From Treponema sp. (GTDB lineage: Bacteria > Spirochaetota > Spirochaetia > Treponematales > Treponemataceae), in assembly GCA_017549025.1 (NCBI GenBank), contig JAFYWB010000016.1:1-37476 (forward strand): a DNA stretch of 37,476 bases, given 5' to 3'. The position numbers and the translations under genes are program-made. The first letter of the stretch is position 1. Every line of letters begins with the position of its first letter. Below, in pieces: positions 24,946-32,712 of this stretch. The notes under the pieces are model-generated. The model worked only from the letters and a program-made list of their open reading frames with translations, made no database searches and had not been told where the DNA came from.

Positions 24946-26010
24946 ATGGAAGAAAATAAATTGTTGGAAGTAAAGGACTTAAAGATTTCCTTCTTTACTC
25001 CTGCTGGAGAAGTGAAGGCAGTAGGTGGAATTTCCTACGACCTGAACTACGGAGAGGTAATGGGAATCGTTGGTGAGTCTGGTTCAGGAAAGAGTCAGGA
25101 GGCCTATTCCATCATGGGATTGCTCCAGTCTCCAGGAAAGGTGGTAGGAGGAAGCATTACCTTTGAAGGCAAGGATGTACTTGCCATGACAAAGGAAGAG
25201 ATGACTTCCTTCCGGGGAAAGGATGTGGCCATGATTTTCCAAAATCCCATGACCTGTCTGAATCCTGTGTACACCATTGGAAATCAGTTGATAGAAGCCT
25301 TGCGGGCCCACGACAAAAATGTTTCCAAGGAAGAAGCTGCAAAGCGAGCCATGGAAATGCTGGAATTGGTGGGAATCAACAATGTGGAAAAGCGCATGAA
25401 GCAGTATCCCCACGAGTTTTCTGGTGGAATGCGTCAGCGTGTAATGATTGCCATGGGCTTGATTTGTCATCCTAAGCTGCTGATTGCCGACGAGCCCACC
25501 ACTGCCTTGGACGTAACCATTCAGGCTCAGATTCTGGAACTGATGAAGTCCCTGCAGAAAAAGACCAACATGGGCATTATCTTTATCACTCACAATTTGG
25601 GTGTTGTAGCAGAAATCTGCCACAAAGTATCTGTTATGTATGCTGGAAAGATTGTGGAGCAGGGCCCTGTTGATGATATTTTCTACAATCCATCCCATCC
25701 TTACACCGTGGGCTTGCTTCGTTCCATGCCCCGTGTTGATGCGGAAAATTACGAGCGCTTGATTCCTATCGAAGGTTCTCCCGTGGATATGTTGAATCCT
25801 CCAGAGGGCTGTCCCTTTGCTCCTCGGTGCGAGCACTGCATGAAAATCTGCCTGAAGAAAATGCCTCCCCATGTTGCCATCAAGGAAGGCCACCGTTCAG
25901 CCTGTTGGTTGCGGGTGGAAGAAATGATGCGGAACGAGGAATTTGGAGCAGAAGGTGGAGCTACTCACCTTGTATCAAAGATGGCATCAAAGACAGGGGA
26001 GGAAAAGTAA
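24946..26010 (+). CDS. oppD: Oligopeptide ABC transporter ATP-binding protein OppD
   Basis: 354 residues. Walker A GESGSGKS (43-50), Q-loop Gln100, ABC signature SGGMRQ (160-165), Walker B LLIADEP (179-185) and switch His217 are all intact. The C-terminal oligo_HPY region has the cysteine cluster GCPFAPRCEHCMKIC, which in this family can carry an Fe-S site. A spacer of about 38 bases follows oppC, with AGGAG before the ATG. It pairs with OppF to drive peptide import. Confidence 0.95.
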   Translation: MEENKLLEVKDLKISFFTPAGEVKAVGGISYDLNYGEVMGIVGESGSGKSQEAYSIMGLLQSPGKVVGGSITFEGKDVLAMTKEEMTSFRGKDVAMIFQNPMTCLNPVYTIGNQLIEALRAHDKNVSKEEAAKRAMEMLELVGINNVEKRMKQYPHEFSGGMRQRVMIAMGLICHPKLLIADEPTTALDVTIQAQILELMKSLQKKTNMGIIFITHNLGVVAEICHKVSVMYAGKIVEQGPVDDIFYNPSHPYTVGLLRSMPRVDAENYERLIPIEGSPVDMLNPPEGCPFAPRCEHCMKICLKKMPPHVAIKEGHRSACWLRVEEMMRNEEFGAEGGATHLVSKMASKTGEEK

Positions 26011-26994
26011 ATGGCTGACAATGATGTTTTGCTGGAAGTTCAGCACTTAAGAAAATATTTTCCTGTAAAGGGAATGAAGGGGCCTGGAGTTCAAGCGGTG
26101 GAAGATGTTTCCCTGTTTATCAAGCGGGGCGAAACCTTGGGCTTGGTTGGTGAGTCTGGTTGTGGAAAAACTACCTTAGGACGCACCATCATTCGTCTCC
26201 ACGAGCCTACTAGTGGTCGCATTGTGTATGACGGACAAACCATCTACGAAGGTGATGGTCAAAAGCATTCTGCAGTAAAGATGCTGCCCTACCGCCGCAA
26301 GATGCAGATTATCTTTCAGGATCCTTCTGCCTCCCTTGACCCACGTATGACTGTAGGTGAGATTATTGGTGAGGCCTTGGACATTCACAAGCTGTGGTCC
26401 ACCAAGGCTGAACGAACAGAGCGAATCAAGGAATTGCTGGACATGGTTGGCTTGAACACCGAGCATGCAAACCGCTATCCCCACGAGTTTTCTGGTGGCC
26501 AGCAGCAGCGTGTCGGTATTGCCCGTGCCTTGGCGGTGCGTCCTGAGTTCATCGTTTGTGACGAGCCTATTTCTGCACTGGACGTTTCTATCCAGTCCCA
26601 GGTGGTGAATATGCTGGAGGACATGCAGGAAGAATTGGGCTTAACCTATCTGTTTATTGCCCACGACCTAAGTGTTGTTCGTCATATTTCAAACAGAATC
26701 GGTGTTATGTACTTGGGCTGCGTGGTGGAGCTTGCTACCAGCTATGAGTTGAACAAGAATCCCATTCACCCATACACTAAGACACTGATTTCCGCAGTGC
26801 CCGTTCCCGACCCTCAGTTGTCTCGCAGCCGCCAGCGGATTGTGCTGGAGGGAGATATTCCTTCTCCCATGAATCCACCTTCCGGCTGTCGTTTCCATAC
26901 CCGCTGCCCCATGGCCAAGCCTCAGTGTAAGGAAGCCATGCCTCAGCTGCGGGAGGTGGCAGATGGTCACTGGGTGGCCTGTCATTTAGTATAA
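26011..26994 (+). CDS. oppF: Oligopeptide ABC transporter ATP-binding protein OppF
   Basis: 327 residues. Walker [10 protein letters not shown] (47-55), Q-loop Gln103, signature SGGQQQ (161-166), Walker B IVCDEP (181-186) and His218 are intact, with the C-terminal oligo_HPY segment [15 protein letters not shown]. The gene begins immediately after the oppD stop (GGAGG inside oppD's end serves as ribosome binding site). It is the second ATPase of the heterodimer with OppD. Confidence 0.95.
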   Translation: MADNDVLLEVQHLRKYFPVKGMKGPGVQAVEDVSLFIKRGETLGLVGESGCGKTTLGRTIIRLHEPTSGRIVYDGQTIYEGDGQKHSAVKMLPYRRKMQIIFQDPSASLDPRMTVGEIIGEALDIHKLWSTKAERTERIKELLDMVGLNTEHANRYPHEFSGGQQQRVGIARALAVRPEFIVCDEPISALDVSIQSQVVNMLEDMQEELGLTYLFIAHDLSVVRHISNRIGVMYLGCVVELATSYELNKNPIHPYTKTLISAVPVPDPQLSRSRQRIVLEGDIPSPMNPPSGCRFHTRCPMAKPQCKEAMPQLREVADGHWVACHLV

Positions 26995-27016
26995 GTCGAT
27001 CTTTTTTGGAGGATAT

Positions 27017-28396
27017 ATGAAAGAAAGAGAAAGCCTTGCCTCTCGACTAGGCTTTATTTTGCTGTCGGCAGGTTGTGCCATTGGTCTGGGAAACGTGTGG
27101 CGTTTTCCTTATATTACAGGAAAATACGGTGGAGCACTCTTTGTTCTGGTGTACCTGTTCTTCTTGGTAGCCTTGGGCTTGCCCATCATGGTAATGGAAT
27201 TTTCCGTTGGTCGTGCTTCCCGCCAAAACGTGGGAAAGGCATTTAAAACCTTGGAGCCTAAGGGAACAAAGTGGCATGCCTATGGTCACATTGCCATTGC
27301 AGGAAACTATGTGCTGATGATGTTTTACGCCACCATTTCTGGCTGGCTTTTGTACTATTGCTTTGCCAGCCTTACTGGCCAGTTCCAAGGCTTGGATACC
27401 GCCGCTGTTGGGGCCTTCTTTGGTTCCTTAACAGCAAGTCCTGGCACTCAGTTTTTGTGGATGGCCATTGCAGTGGTGCTGAGCTTTGTTATCGTTGGAA
27501 TCGGTCTTGAAAAGGGCGTAGAAAAAATCACCAAGGTGATGATGATTCTGCTGATTTTGCTGATTGTGGTGCTGGCAGTGAATTCTCTGCTGTTGCCCGG
27601 AAGTGGTGAAGGAATCAAGTTTTATCTTTTGCCCGACTTTAGCAAGGTAACTGAATCTGGATTTGGTGAGGTAGTATTTGCTGCCATGGGACAGGCTTTC
27701 TTTACCTTGAGCTTGGGTATCGGAAGTATGGAGATTTTCGGTTCCTACATCGACAAAAAATACAGCCTGACTGGTGAGGCCGGAAGAATCATTCTGCTGG
27801 ATACCTTTGTAGCTATTATGAGTGGTTTGATTATTTTCCCTGCCTGCTTTGCCTATGACGTAAATCCTGGTGCGGGGCCTGAGCTTTTGTTCATCACCAT
27901 GCCCAATATTTTCAACAACATGGCAGGAAGCCGCATTTGGTCCACATTGTTCTTTGTGTTCATGAGCTTTGCCGCTCTTTCCACCTTGATTGCAGTATTC
28001 GAGAATATCGTTAGCTACTGGATCGATACCCACGGTTGGGGCAGAAAAAAAGCTTGTGTGGTAAACTGCATTGCATTGGTTATCTTGTCCATCCCCTGTA
28101 TTTTGGGCTTTAATCTATGGTCTGGCTTCCAGCCACTGGGTGCCGGAACTGGAGTACTGGATTTGGAGGACTTTATCGTAAGCTCCACCTTGCTGCCTCT
28201 TGGTTCCTTGATTTTCCTCTTGTTCTGCTGCAGCAAGAAGGGCTGGGGTTGGGATAATTTCTTAGCAGAAGCCGACGCTGGTAACGGACTGAAGTTCCCT
28301 CGCAAGATGAAGTTCTACATCAAGTGGATTCTTCCTGTAGTTGTGCTGGTAATCTTTGTAAAGGGCTACTACGATATCTTTAGCAAGATGTTTTAA
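27017..28396 (+). CDS. Sodium-dependent transporter, neurotransmitter:sodium symporter (NSS/LeuT) family
   Basis: 459 residues with about eleven membrane helices, the normal bacterial length. The TM1 signature FILLSAGCAIGLGNVWRFPYI (split at the unwound Gly-Leu-Gly-Asn) and TM3/TM6/TM8 regions (LGIGSMEIFGSY, FFVFMSFAALSTLIAVFE) match LeuT-type sodium/amino-acid symporters. It follows oppF by 22 bases with GGAGG before the ATG and shares the operon's terminator, so free amino-acid uptake or release is co-expressed with peptide import. The substrate is probably an amino acid; which one is unknown. Confidence 0.93.
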   Translation: MKERESLASRLGFILLSAGCAIGLGNVWRFPYITGKYGGALFVLVYLFFLVALGLPIMVMEFSVGRASRQNVGKAFKTLEPKGTKWHAYGHIAIAGNYVLMMFYATISGWLLYYCFASLTGQFQGLDTAAVGAFFGSLTASPGTQFLWMAIAVVLSFVIVGIGLEKGVEKITKVMMILLILLIVVLAVNSLLLPGSGEGIKFYLLPDFSKVTESGFGEVVFAAMGQAFFTLSLGIGSMEIFGSYIDKKYSLTGEAGRIILLDTFVAIMSGLIIFPACFAYDVNPGAGPELLFITMPNIFNNMAGSRIWSTLFFVFMSFAALSTLIAVFENIVSYWIDTHGWGRKKACVVNCIALVILSIPCILGFNLWSGFQPLGAGTGVLDLEDFIVSSTLLPLGSLIFLLFCCSKKGWGWDNFLAEADAGNGLKFPRKMKFYIKWILPVVVLVIFVKGYYDIFSKMF

Positions 28397-28411
28397 GTTC
28401 TTACATTAAAC

Positions 28412-28443
28412 AAAAAGAGCTAGGTTAATGCCTAGCTCTTTTT
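28412..28443 (+). terminator. Rho-independent terminator of the opp-NSS operon
   Basis: AAAAAGAGCTAGG (28412-28424) pairs perfectly with CCTAGCTCTTTTT (28431-28443) around a 6-base loop, with more T's after. Confidence 0.95.
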
Positions 28444-28518
28444 TTGTATGATTATTATTATAATCATTGAATTATCATAATAATTTTAGATTGTAATCAA
28501 AAATTATTATACTATTTA

Positions 28519-28547
28519 TTGATTATACCCTAAAAATATTATATTAT
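28519..28547 (+). promoter_or_regulatory. Promoter abutting the AAA ATPase start (possible leaderless mRNA)
   Basis: TTGATT (28519-28524), 17 bases, TATTAT (28542-28547); then seven bases and the ATG at 28555. There is no Shine-Dalgarno, and the region 28445-28554 is very AT-rich. Predicted +1 falls on or beside the AUG. Confidence 0.6.
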
Positions 28548-28554
28548 TTTTACT

Positions 28555-29703
28555 ATGAGCGGAATTCAGCGAGATTTGCAGGCTGTTTTAGAGTCTAAGT
28601 TGGGAAAGGGAAAGGTGCTTTTGCTCATTGGGCCTCGGCAGGTGGGAAAGACCACCCTGTTGCAAAGCATGGTGCACAAGCTGTCTCCAGATAAAAAGAC
28701 ACAGTTTTGGAATTGTGATGAAAGTGATGTGCGGCAATTTCTTTCCGAAGCAAATTCTGCAAAGCTCAAGTCTATAGTGGGCAATGCTGATTTCATCGTC
28801 ATTGACGAGGCTCAGAGGATAAAGGATATTGGTCTTACCCTGAAATTGCTCCACGATAGCTTTCCCAAAATACAACTGGCGGTAACAGGCTCCTCCTCCT
28901 TGGACTTGTCTAATTCCGTAAATGAGCCCCTAACTGGCCGAAAATTCGAATACAATCTCTTTTCATTTTCTACAAACGAGCTGGTGCAGCATACCTCCGT
29001 GCTAGAAGAAGGTCGTCAGCTACAAAATCGTCTCTTGTATGGGTTTTATCCCGATGTAGTGAACAATCCTGGGGATGAAAAAGAAATTCTTGCCAATCTC
29101 GTAAATTCTTATCTGTACAAGGATGTTTTTGAATTTCAGGATATTCGCAAGCCTGCTGTTATAGAAAAACTTGTTCAAGCTCTAGCCTTACAGGTGGGAA
29201 GTGAGGTTTCTTTCAATGAATTGGGAAATTTGCTGGGAATTGATGTACAGACAGTGCAGCGGTACGTGGATCTTCTGGAGAAGGCCTACGTGATTTTCCA
29301 TCTCCGTTCCTATAGCAAGAATGTACGCAATGAACTGAAAAAAAGCATCAAGATTTATTTCTACGACAACGGGGTGCGGAATGCTGTTTTGTCTAATTTT
29401 TCTCCCTGGGAACTGCGCTCTGATACGGGAAGCCTGTGGGAAAATTTTTTGATAAGCCAGCGAATTAAAAACAATTTGTACCACAACAGGAGTTGCAAGT
29501 ATTATTTTTGGCGTACAACTCAAAGACAGGAAATTGACTTTATCGAAGAGGTTGAGAACCGACTTTTTGCATACGAGTTCAAGTTCAGTGGAAAAAAAGC
29601 ACGATCAAAATGCCCCCTGACTTTTTCAAATAATTATCCCGACGTTCCCTTTTCTGTGGTGACCCAGGACAACTACATGGATTTTGTAACGGACTTGGTG
29701 TAG
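28555..29703 (+). CDS. AAA-type ATPase with DUF4143 / PD-(D/E)XK-like C-terminal domain
   Basis: 382 residues. The AAA_14 domain has Walker A GPRQVGKTTL (about 26-35), Walker B IDEAQRI (about 82-88) and sensor-1 TGSSSLDL (about 108-115). A winged-helix-like segment (SEVSFNELGNLLGIDVQTVQRYVDLL) precedes the C-terminal DUF4143 domain, which shows a nuclease-like DF...E-F-K pattern (RQEIDFIEE, AYEFKFS). This family is common, often in many copies, in spirochaetes and Bacteroidetes, and its function is not established; it is often found near mobile or toxin-type genes. It starts without a ribosome binding site. Single gene, ended by a bidirectional terminator. Confidence 0.9.
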   Translation: MSGIQRDLQAVLESKLGKGKVLLLIGPRQVGKTTLLQSMVHKLSPDKKTQFWNCDESDVRQFLSEANSAKLKSIVGNADFIVIDEAQRIKDIGLTLKLLHDSFPKIQLAVTGSSSLDLSNSVNEPLTGRKFEYNLFSFSTNELVQHTSVLEEGRQLQNRLLYGFYPDVVNNPGDEKEILANLVNSYLYKDVFEFQDIRKPAVIEKLVQALALQVGSEVSFNELGNLLGIDVQTVQRYVDLLEKAYVIFHLRSYSKNVRNELKKSIKIYFYDNGVRNAVLSNFSPWELRSDTGSLWENFLISQRIKNNLYHNRSCKYYFWRTTQRQEIDFIEEVENRLFAYEFKFSGKKARSKCPLTFSNNYPDVPFSVVTQDNYMDFVTDLV

Positions 29704-29753
29704 GGGTTGACCTCATGCACGGTCCTTTGTGTTTGCAGCATTAGCCTCTATAA

Positions 29754-29787
29754 AAAAAAGCCCTGTCCGCTAGAACAGGGCTTTTTT
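29754..29787. terminator. Bidirectional terminator between the AAA ATPase gene and gltX
   Basis: AAAAAAGCCCTGT (29754-29766) pairs with ACAGGGCTTTTTT (29775-29787) around an 8-base loop; T runs exist on both strands. Confidence 0.95.
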
Positions 29788-29800
29788 CGTTGGGACAATT

Positions 29801-31357
29801 TTAGAAACTTGCCAATGTCTTATCGGTGCGTTCCAGAGCCTTTTCTACACCAAGAATCTTGATGGAGCCTACCAAAGGTGGGCTTACTCGGCTACCGGTA
29901 ACGGCCATGCGGATGGGCATCATAAAGTCACCCAGCTTGACTCCCAGTCGCTCTGCAATCTGGCGAGCCAGTACGTCGGCTTCTTCTTCGCTCATGGTGG
30001 CGATGGCAGAGATGAATTCCTTGCTGGCTTCCAGTACTTCCTTGGTTTTGGCAGCATCCAGCTTTTTGGGGATAATTTGCTCTACAGGAGGTACGGCTGG
30101 CTCGGTAAAGAGGAATCGAACCATTTCTGCTGCATCACAAAGGAAGTGGAGCCGCTCCTTAATGAGGGGCATCAGCTGCATGAGCTTTTCCTTTGTTTCG
30201 GCTACAGTCAGTCCTTCTGCCACTGGCTCTCCTGCCTCGTTCAAGCGAACACCAGAAACCTCTGGTCCCACCTTGGGAGCGGGGAACTGCTCGCTCACGT
30301 TTACAGGTAGGGCTGCATCTCCAGTTCCTGTCAGGAAGGGAAGGGTTGCCTCATACAGCTCTTGGTCGGACATGGTGCGCATATACTGACCGTTGAACCA
30401 CTCCAGTTTTTTGTAGTCAAAAACGGCAGGAGCCTTGTTCAGGTGCTCTACCTTGAACAATTTTTCAAAATCGGCCAAGGGATAGATGTCACGACCGTCT
30501 TCGTAGGAGCAGCCCAACATGGCAACGTAATTGATGAGAGCCTTGGGCAAATAGCCTCGTGCTCGGAATTCGTTGACGCTGGTGGCTCCGTGGCGCTTGG
30601 AAAGCTTTTGTCCGTCTTGACCCATAACCATGGGAAGGTGGCAGAACTGTGGTGGCTCCCAGCCAAAGGCCTGGTACATCAGTACGTGGAGTGGAGTGGA
30701 AGGAATCCATTCCTGGGCACGCATAACGTGGGTAATTTTCATAAAGTGGTCGTCTACGATGTTGGCCAGGTGGTAGGTGGGGAAGCCGTCGCTTTTCAGC
30801 AGAACGGGGTCGGGGTTAATGTCCTCGTTCTTCCATTCAATGTCACCCAACAAGGCATCCTTAAAGCGGGTTACCCCCTCCATGGGAACCTTCAATCGGA
30901 TAACGTAGGGCTTACCAGCTTCCAGGTTTGCTTTGATTTCTTCTTCTGTCAGATGGCGACAATTGCGGTCATATCCAGGAGGCATCTTGTTCATGGTCTG
31001 AATGGAGCGAATTCTGTCAAGGCGTTCGGCATCGCAGAAGCAGTAGTAAGCCTGTCCCTTTTCCACCAATTCTTGGGCATACTTTTTGTACAGGTCAAAC
31101 CGCTGAGACTGAACGTAGGGGCCGAACTCTCCTCCTTTTTCTCCTCCCTCATCCCATTCAATGCCAAGCCAAGCCATGGTGTCATAAAGATTCTGCACAT
31201 ATTCCTCGCCATAGCGGGTTCGATCAGTATCCTCCAGACGCAAAATGAACTTGCCTCCGTTGGCACGGGCAAAAAGATAGTTAAATAGGGCGGTACGAAC
31301 ACCACCAATATGCTGCATCCCCGTTGGGGAGGGAGCGTAACGAACACGAACTTCCAC
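29801..31357 (-). CDS. gltX: Glutamate--tRNA ligase
   Basis: 518 residues, class I synthetase. The HIGH-type motif lies in PSPTGMQHIGG (10-19) and the KMSKS-type loop is QKLSKRHG (250-257). DTD in RLEDTDRTR (41-49) is the usual GluRS signature. The anticodon-binding alpha-helical domain fills the C-terminal third. Charges tRNA-Glu (and perhaps tRNA-Gln for later amidation). Start is GTG at 31357 with GAGGAG upstream. A copy of a 37-bp direct repeat, including a TATACT box, lies about 70 bases upstream. Convergent with the AAA ATPase gene. Confidence 0.97.
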   Translation of the reverse strand: MEVRVRYAPSPTGMQHIGGVRTALFNYLFARANGGKFILRLEDTDRTRYGEEYVQNLYDTMAWLGIEWDEGGEKGGEFGPYVQSQRFDLYKKYAQELVEKGQAYYCFCDAERLDRIRSIQTMNKMPPGYDRNCRHLTEEEIKANLEAGKPYVIRLKVPMEGVTRFKDALLGDIEWKNEDINPDPVLLKSDGFPTYHLANIVDDHFMKITHVMRAQEWIPSTPLHVLMYQAFGWEPPQFCHLPMVMGQDGQKLSKRHGATSVNEFRARGYLPKALINYVAMLGCSYEDGRDIYPLADFEKLFKVEHLNKAPAVFDYKKLEWFNGQYMRTMSDQELYEATLPFLTGTGDAALPVNVSEQFPAPKVGPEVSGVRLNEAGEPVAEGLTVAETKEKLMQLMPLIKERLHFLCDAAEMVRFLFTEPAVPPVEQIIPKKLDAAKTKEVLEASKEFISAIATMSEEEADVLARQIAERLGVKLGDFMMPIRMAVTGSRVSPPLVGSIKILGVEKALERTDKTLASF

Positions 31358-31425
31358 AGGAAACTCCTCAGTAAATCATAGATATTTCAGGCTGAATTCT
31401 GAAAATGAAGTCAACTCTTCCTTAC

Positions 31426-31462
31426 AGTATAGCGGGAACGGCTCTGGCTGGCAATGGCGGGG
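31426..31462. repeat. 37-bp direct repeat, copy A, between gltX and the toxin remnant
   Basis: Starts AGTATAGCGGGAACG and matches 31989-32025 at 34 of 37 positions in the same orientation. On the minus strand it holds a -10-like TATACT reading toward gltX. Confidence 0.85.
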
Positions 31463-31483
31463 GGCTTGGTGCTGGGATGGGGA

Positions 31484-31753
31484 CTAGAACAGGTCAGAGT
31501 GTGAGCCGGTGCGGGTCAAGTAGAGGTACAGCCCCTCGTGGTGATATTGATAGATGAGCAGCCAGTCTGGTTGTATGTGGCAGTCACGATAGCCTTTTAG
31601 TTTTCCGGTCAATGGGTGGTCCTTGTATTTTGGCTCAAGTGTTTCCCCGGCTGCCAAGCGGTCAATTATTTCGATAGTGGCTTATCTGTCTTGCTCTGAA
31701 AGCTTTTTGGCATCCTTTTTGAACCGAGTAGTAAGGAAAATTTTGTATTTCAT
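31484..31753 (-). pseudogene. YafQ/RelE-type mRNA interferase toxin inactivated by a nonsense codon
   Basis: From ATG 31753 the frame reads MKYKIFLTTRFKKDAKKL..., then a TAA at codon 24 (31684-31682), and continues in the same frame with typical YafQ sequence (IIDRLAAGETLEPKYKDH, LTGKLKGYRDCHIQPDWLLIYQ, YLYLTRTGSHSDLF) to the stop at 31486-31484. The 89-codon length is normal for the family and only the single stop breaks it (TAA could arise from CAA or GAA). The start overlaps the antitoxin stop as ATGA. Intact YafQ cleaves ribosome-bound mRNA; this copy should be dead unless the stop is suppressed or translation restarts. A sequencing error remains possible. Confidence 0.85.
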
Positions 31754-31971
31754 ACAATGCAGGCAAAGGCATCTTTGGCGGAGGAAAAGGTTTCTAAGGT
31801 GCCATTTGCTTTTTGTTGCGAGAGCTCCGCCTCACCCTCCCTGATGGAAGCAATGAACTCGTCGGAAAAGTCATCGTCCTGAAAATAGGTGTATGGTTGC
31901 GGCCGCATCTTGTTGATTGCATCGAGCATAGACAACAAATTCTGGTCGGCATTTTGTATCACAAGGGTCAT
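31750..31971 (-). CDS. RelB/DinJ-like antitoxin of the interrupted YafQ-type module
   Basis: 73 residues from ATG 31971 with GGAGG five to six bases upstream; the frame extends to 31986 but without a ribosome binding site. Short, acidic C-terminal half (DDDFSDEFIASIREGEAEL) with an N-terminal strand-helix (TLVIQNADQNLLSMLDAIN), the layout of small antitoxins in which the tail wraps the toxin. The family match is by layout and by its overlap with an unmistakable YafQ-type toxin frame. It appears intact, so it could still titrate a related toxin elsewhere. The -10 box TATACT in the upstream direct repeat (31994-31989) probably drives it. Confidence 0.75.
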   Translation of the reverse strand: MTLVIQNADQNLLSMLDAINKMRPQPYTYFQDDDFSDEFIASIREGEAELSQQKANGTLETFSSAKDAFACIV

Positions 31972-31988
31972 GGGCACCTCCTGCAACT

Positions 31989-32025
31989 AGTATAGCGGGA
32001 ACGACTCCGGCTGGTAATGGCGGGG
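31989..32025. repeat. 37-bp direct repeat, copy B, upstream of the antitoxin
   Basis: Matches 31426-31462 with three differences. The two copies, 563 bases apart, bracket the whole toxin-antitoxin cassette. On the minus strand the repeat supplies TATACT just upstream of the antitoxin's ribosome binding site. Confidence 0.85.
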
Positions 32026-32035
32026 ATTGACCCTT

Positions 32036-32479
32036 TTACCCTTCGTGGCTCTTGATGAAGTAGCTGGCGGTGGAGACAGGGAGGGGGTCTTTTAGGGAGA
32101 CGGTGACGGTCTGGGAGGTCTGGTAGCCCAGGGCTCCTTTAAAGACGGCTCCCCAGAAGGCTCCCATGGAACGCTTGAGCATCCTGGTCCTGTTTTCCAT
32201 GTCCTCCCCGCTGAGTCCCCGCAGGCTGCTGTCCACCAGTGGCTGGAGCCGATCCCGGTAGTACAGCAGGAAGGTCTTGACCGGGGGGATGTGGAAGAGG
32301 TCGTTGCAGAATTTCACGTGTCCCAAAAGCTCAGGATTGGAGGCCATCTCCATGCACAGCTCCCGGAAGGGATGGAATTCCTCTCCGTTGAGAAGCCCCT
32401 CGAACTGGGAATACCGCTGGCTTATTCCCTCTTCTATACGTAGCTGCAATTCTTCCTGGGTCATGTCCATGGCCTTCAT
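32036..32479 (-). CDS. Protein of unknown function
   Basis: 147 residues from ATG 32479 (AGGTGG five bases upstream; a GTG at 32488 is less likely). I do not recognise a family. No signal peptide or membrane helix is evident; the N-terminal 60 residues are acidic and helical (EELQLRIEEGISQRY, FRELCMEMASNPELLG), and a Gly/Phe-rich patch (SMGAFWGAVFKGALGY) lies near 105-120. A good sigma-70 promoter stands upstream, so it is a separate unit. Base composition is GC-richer than the adjacent lipoprotein gene. It lies in the accessory stretch next to the toxin-antitoxin cassette. Confidence 0.65.
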   Translation of the reverse strand: MKAMDMTQEELQLRIEEGISQRYSQFEGLLNGEEFHPFRELCMEMASNPELLGHVKFCNDLFHIPPVKTFLLYYRDRLQPLVDSSLRGLSGEDMENRTRMLKRSMGAFWGAVFKGALGYQTSQTVTVSLKDPLPVSTASYFIKSHEG

Positions 32480-32496
32480 CGTCTCCACCTGTAAAA

Positions 32497-32525
32497 ATTC
32501 TAATCGTTGTTGACAAATGAATCAA
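32497..32525 (-). promoter_or_regulatory. Sigma-70 promoter for the unknown gene at 32036-32479
   Basis: Minus strand TTGATT (32525-32520), 17 bases, TAGAAT (32502-32497). A perfect 14-bp inverted repeat lies just upstream at 32544-32580. Confidence 0.6.
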
Positions 32526-32543
32526 ACCATGATATACATATCA

Positions 32544-32580
32544 CAAAATCAAATATGAGTAAAGAACATATTTGATTTTG
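32544..32580. repeat. Perfect 14-bp inverted repeat in a divergent promoter region
   Basis: CAAAATCAAATATG (32544-32557) and CATATTTGATTTTG (32567-32580) with a 9-base centre. Too AT-rich for an efficient terminator and not placed after a gene; its position between two divergent genes fits an operator. The rest of 32581-32700 shows nothing I can name. Confidence 0.7.
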
Positions 32581-32712
32581 ACCTTCAGGTGAGTCATCTG
32601 TCGTCCTCTGTGTAGCGACTATAGGATACCAGTTAGCTTCCCGAAGGTCAATCTTGGAGGAGGAGTTGCGCCTTCTCTCCAGTGCAAAATCGAATTATGG
32701 AGGATATGGATT

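Noticed and set aside
24269-25893. Long minus-strand frames (24269-24934, 25084-25893)
   Set aside because: Mirror frames of oppC and oppD, rich in His/Gln as expected from the complement of those codons.
30362-31288. 308-codon plus-strand open frame
   Set aside because: Antisense shadow of gltX; the synthetase motifs on the minus strand are unmistakable.
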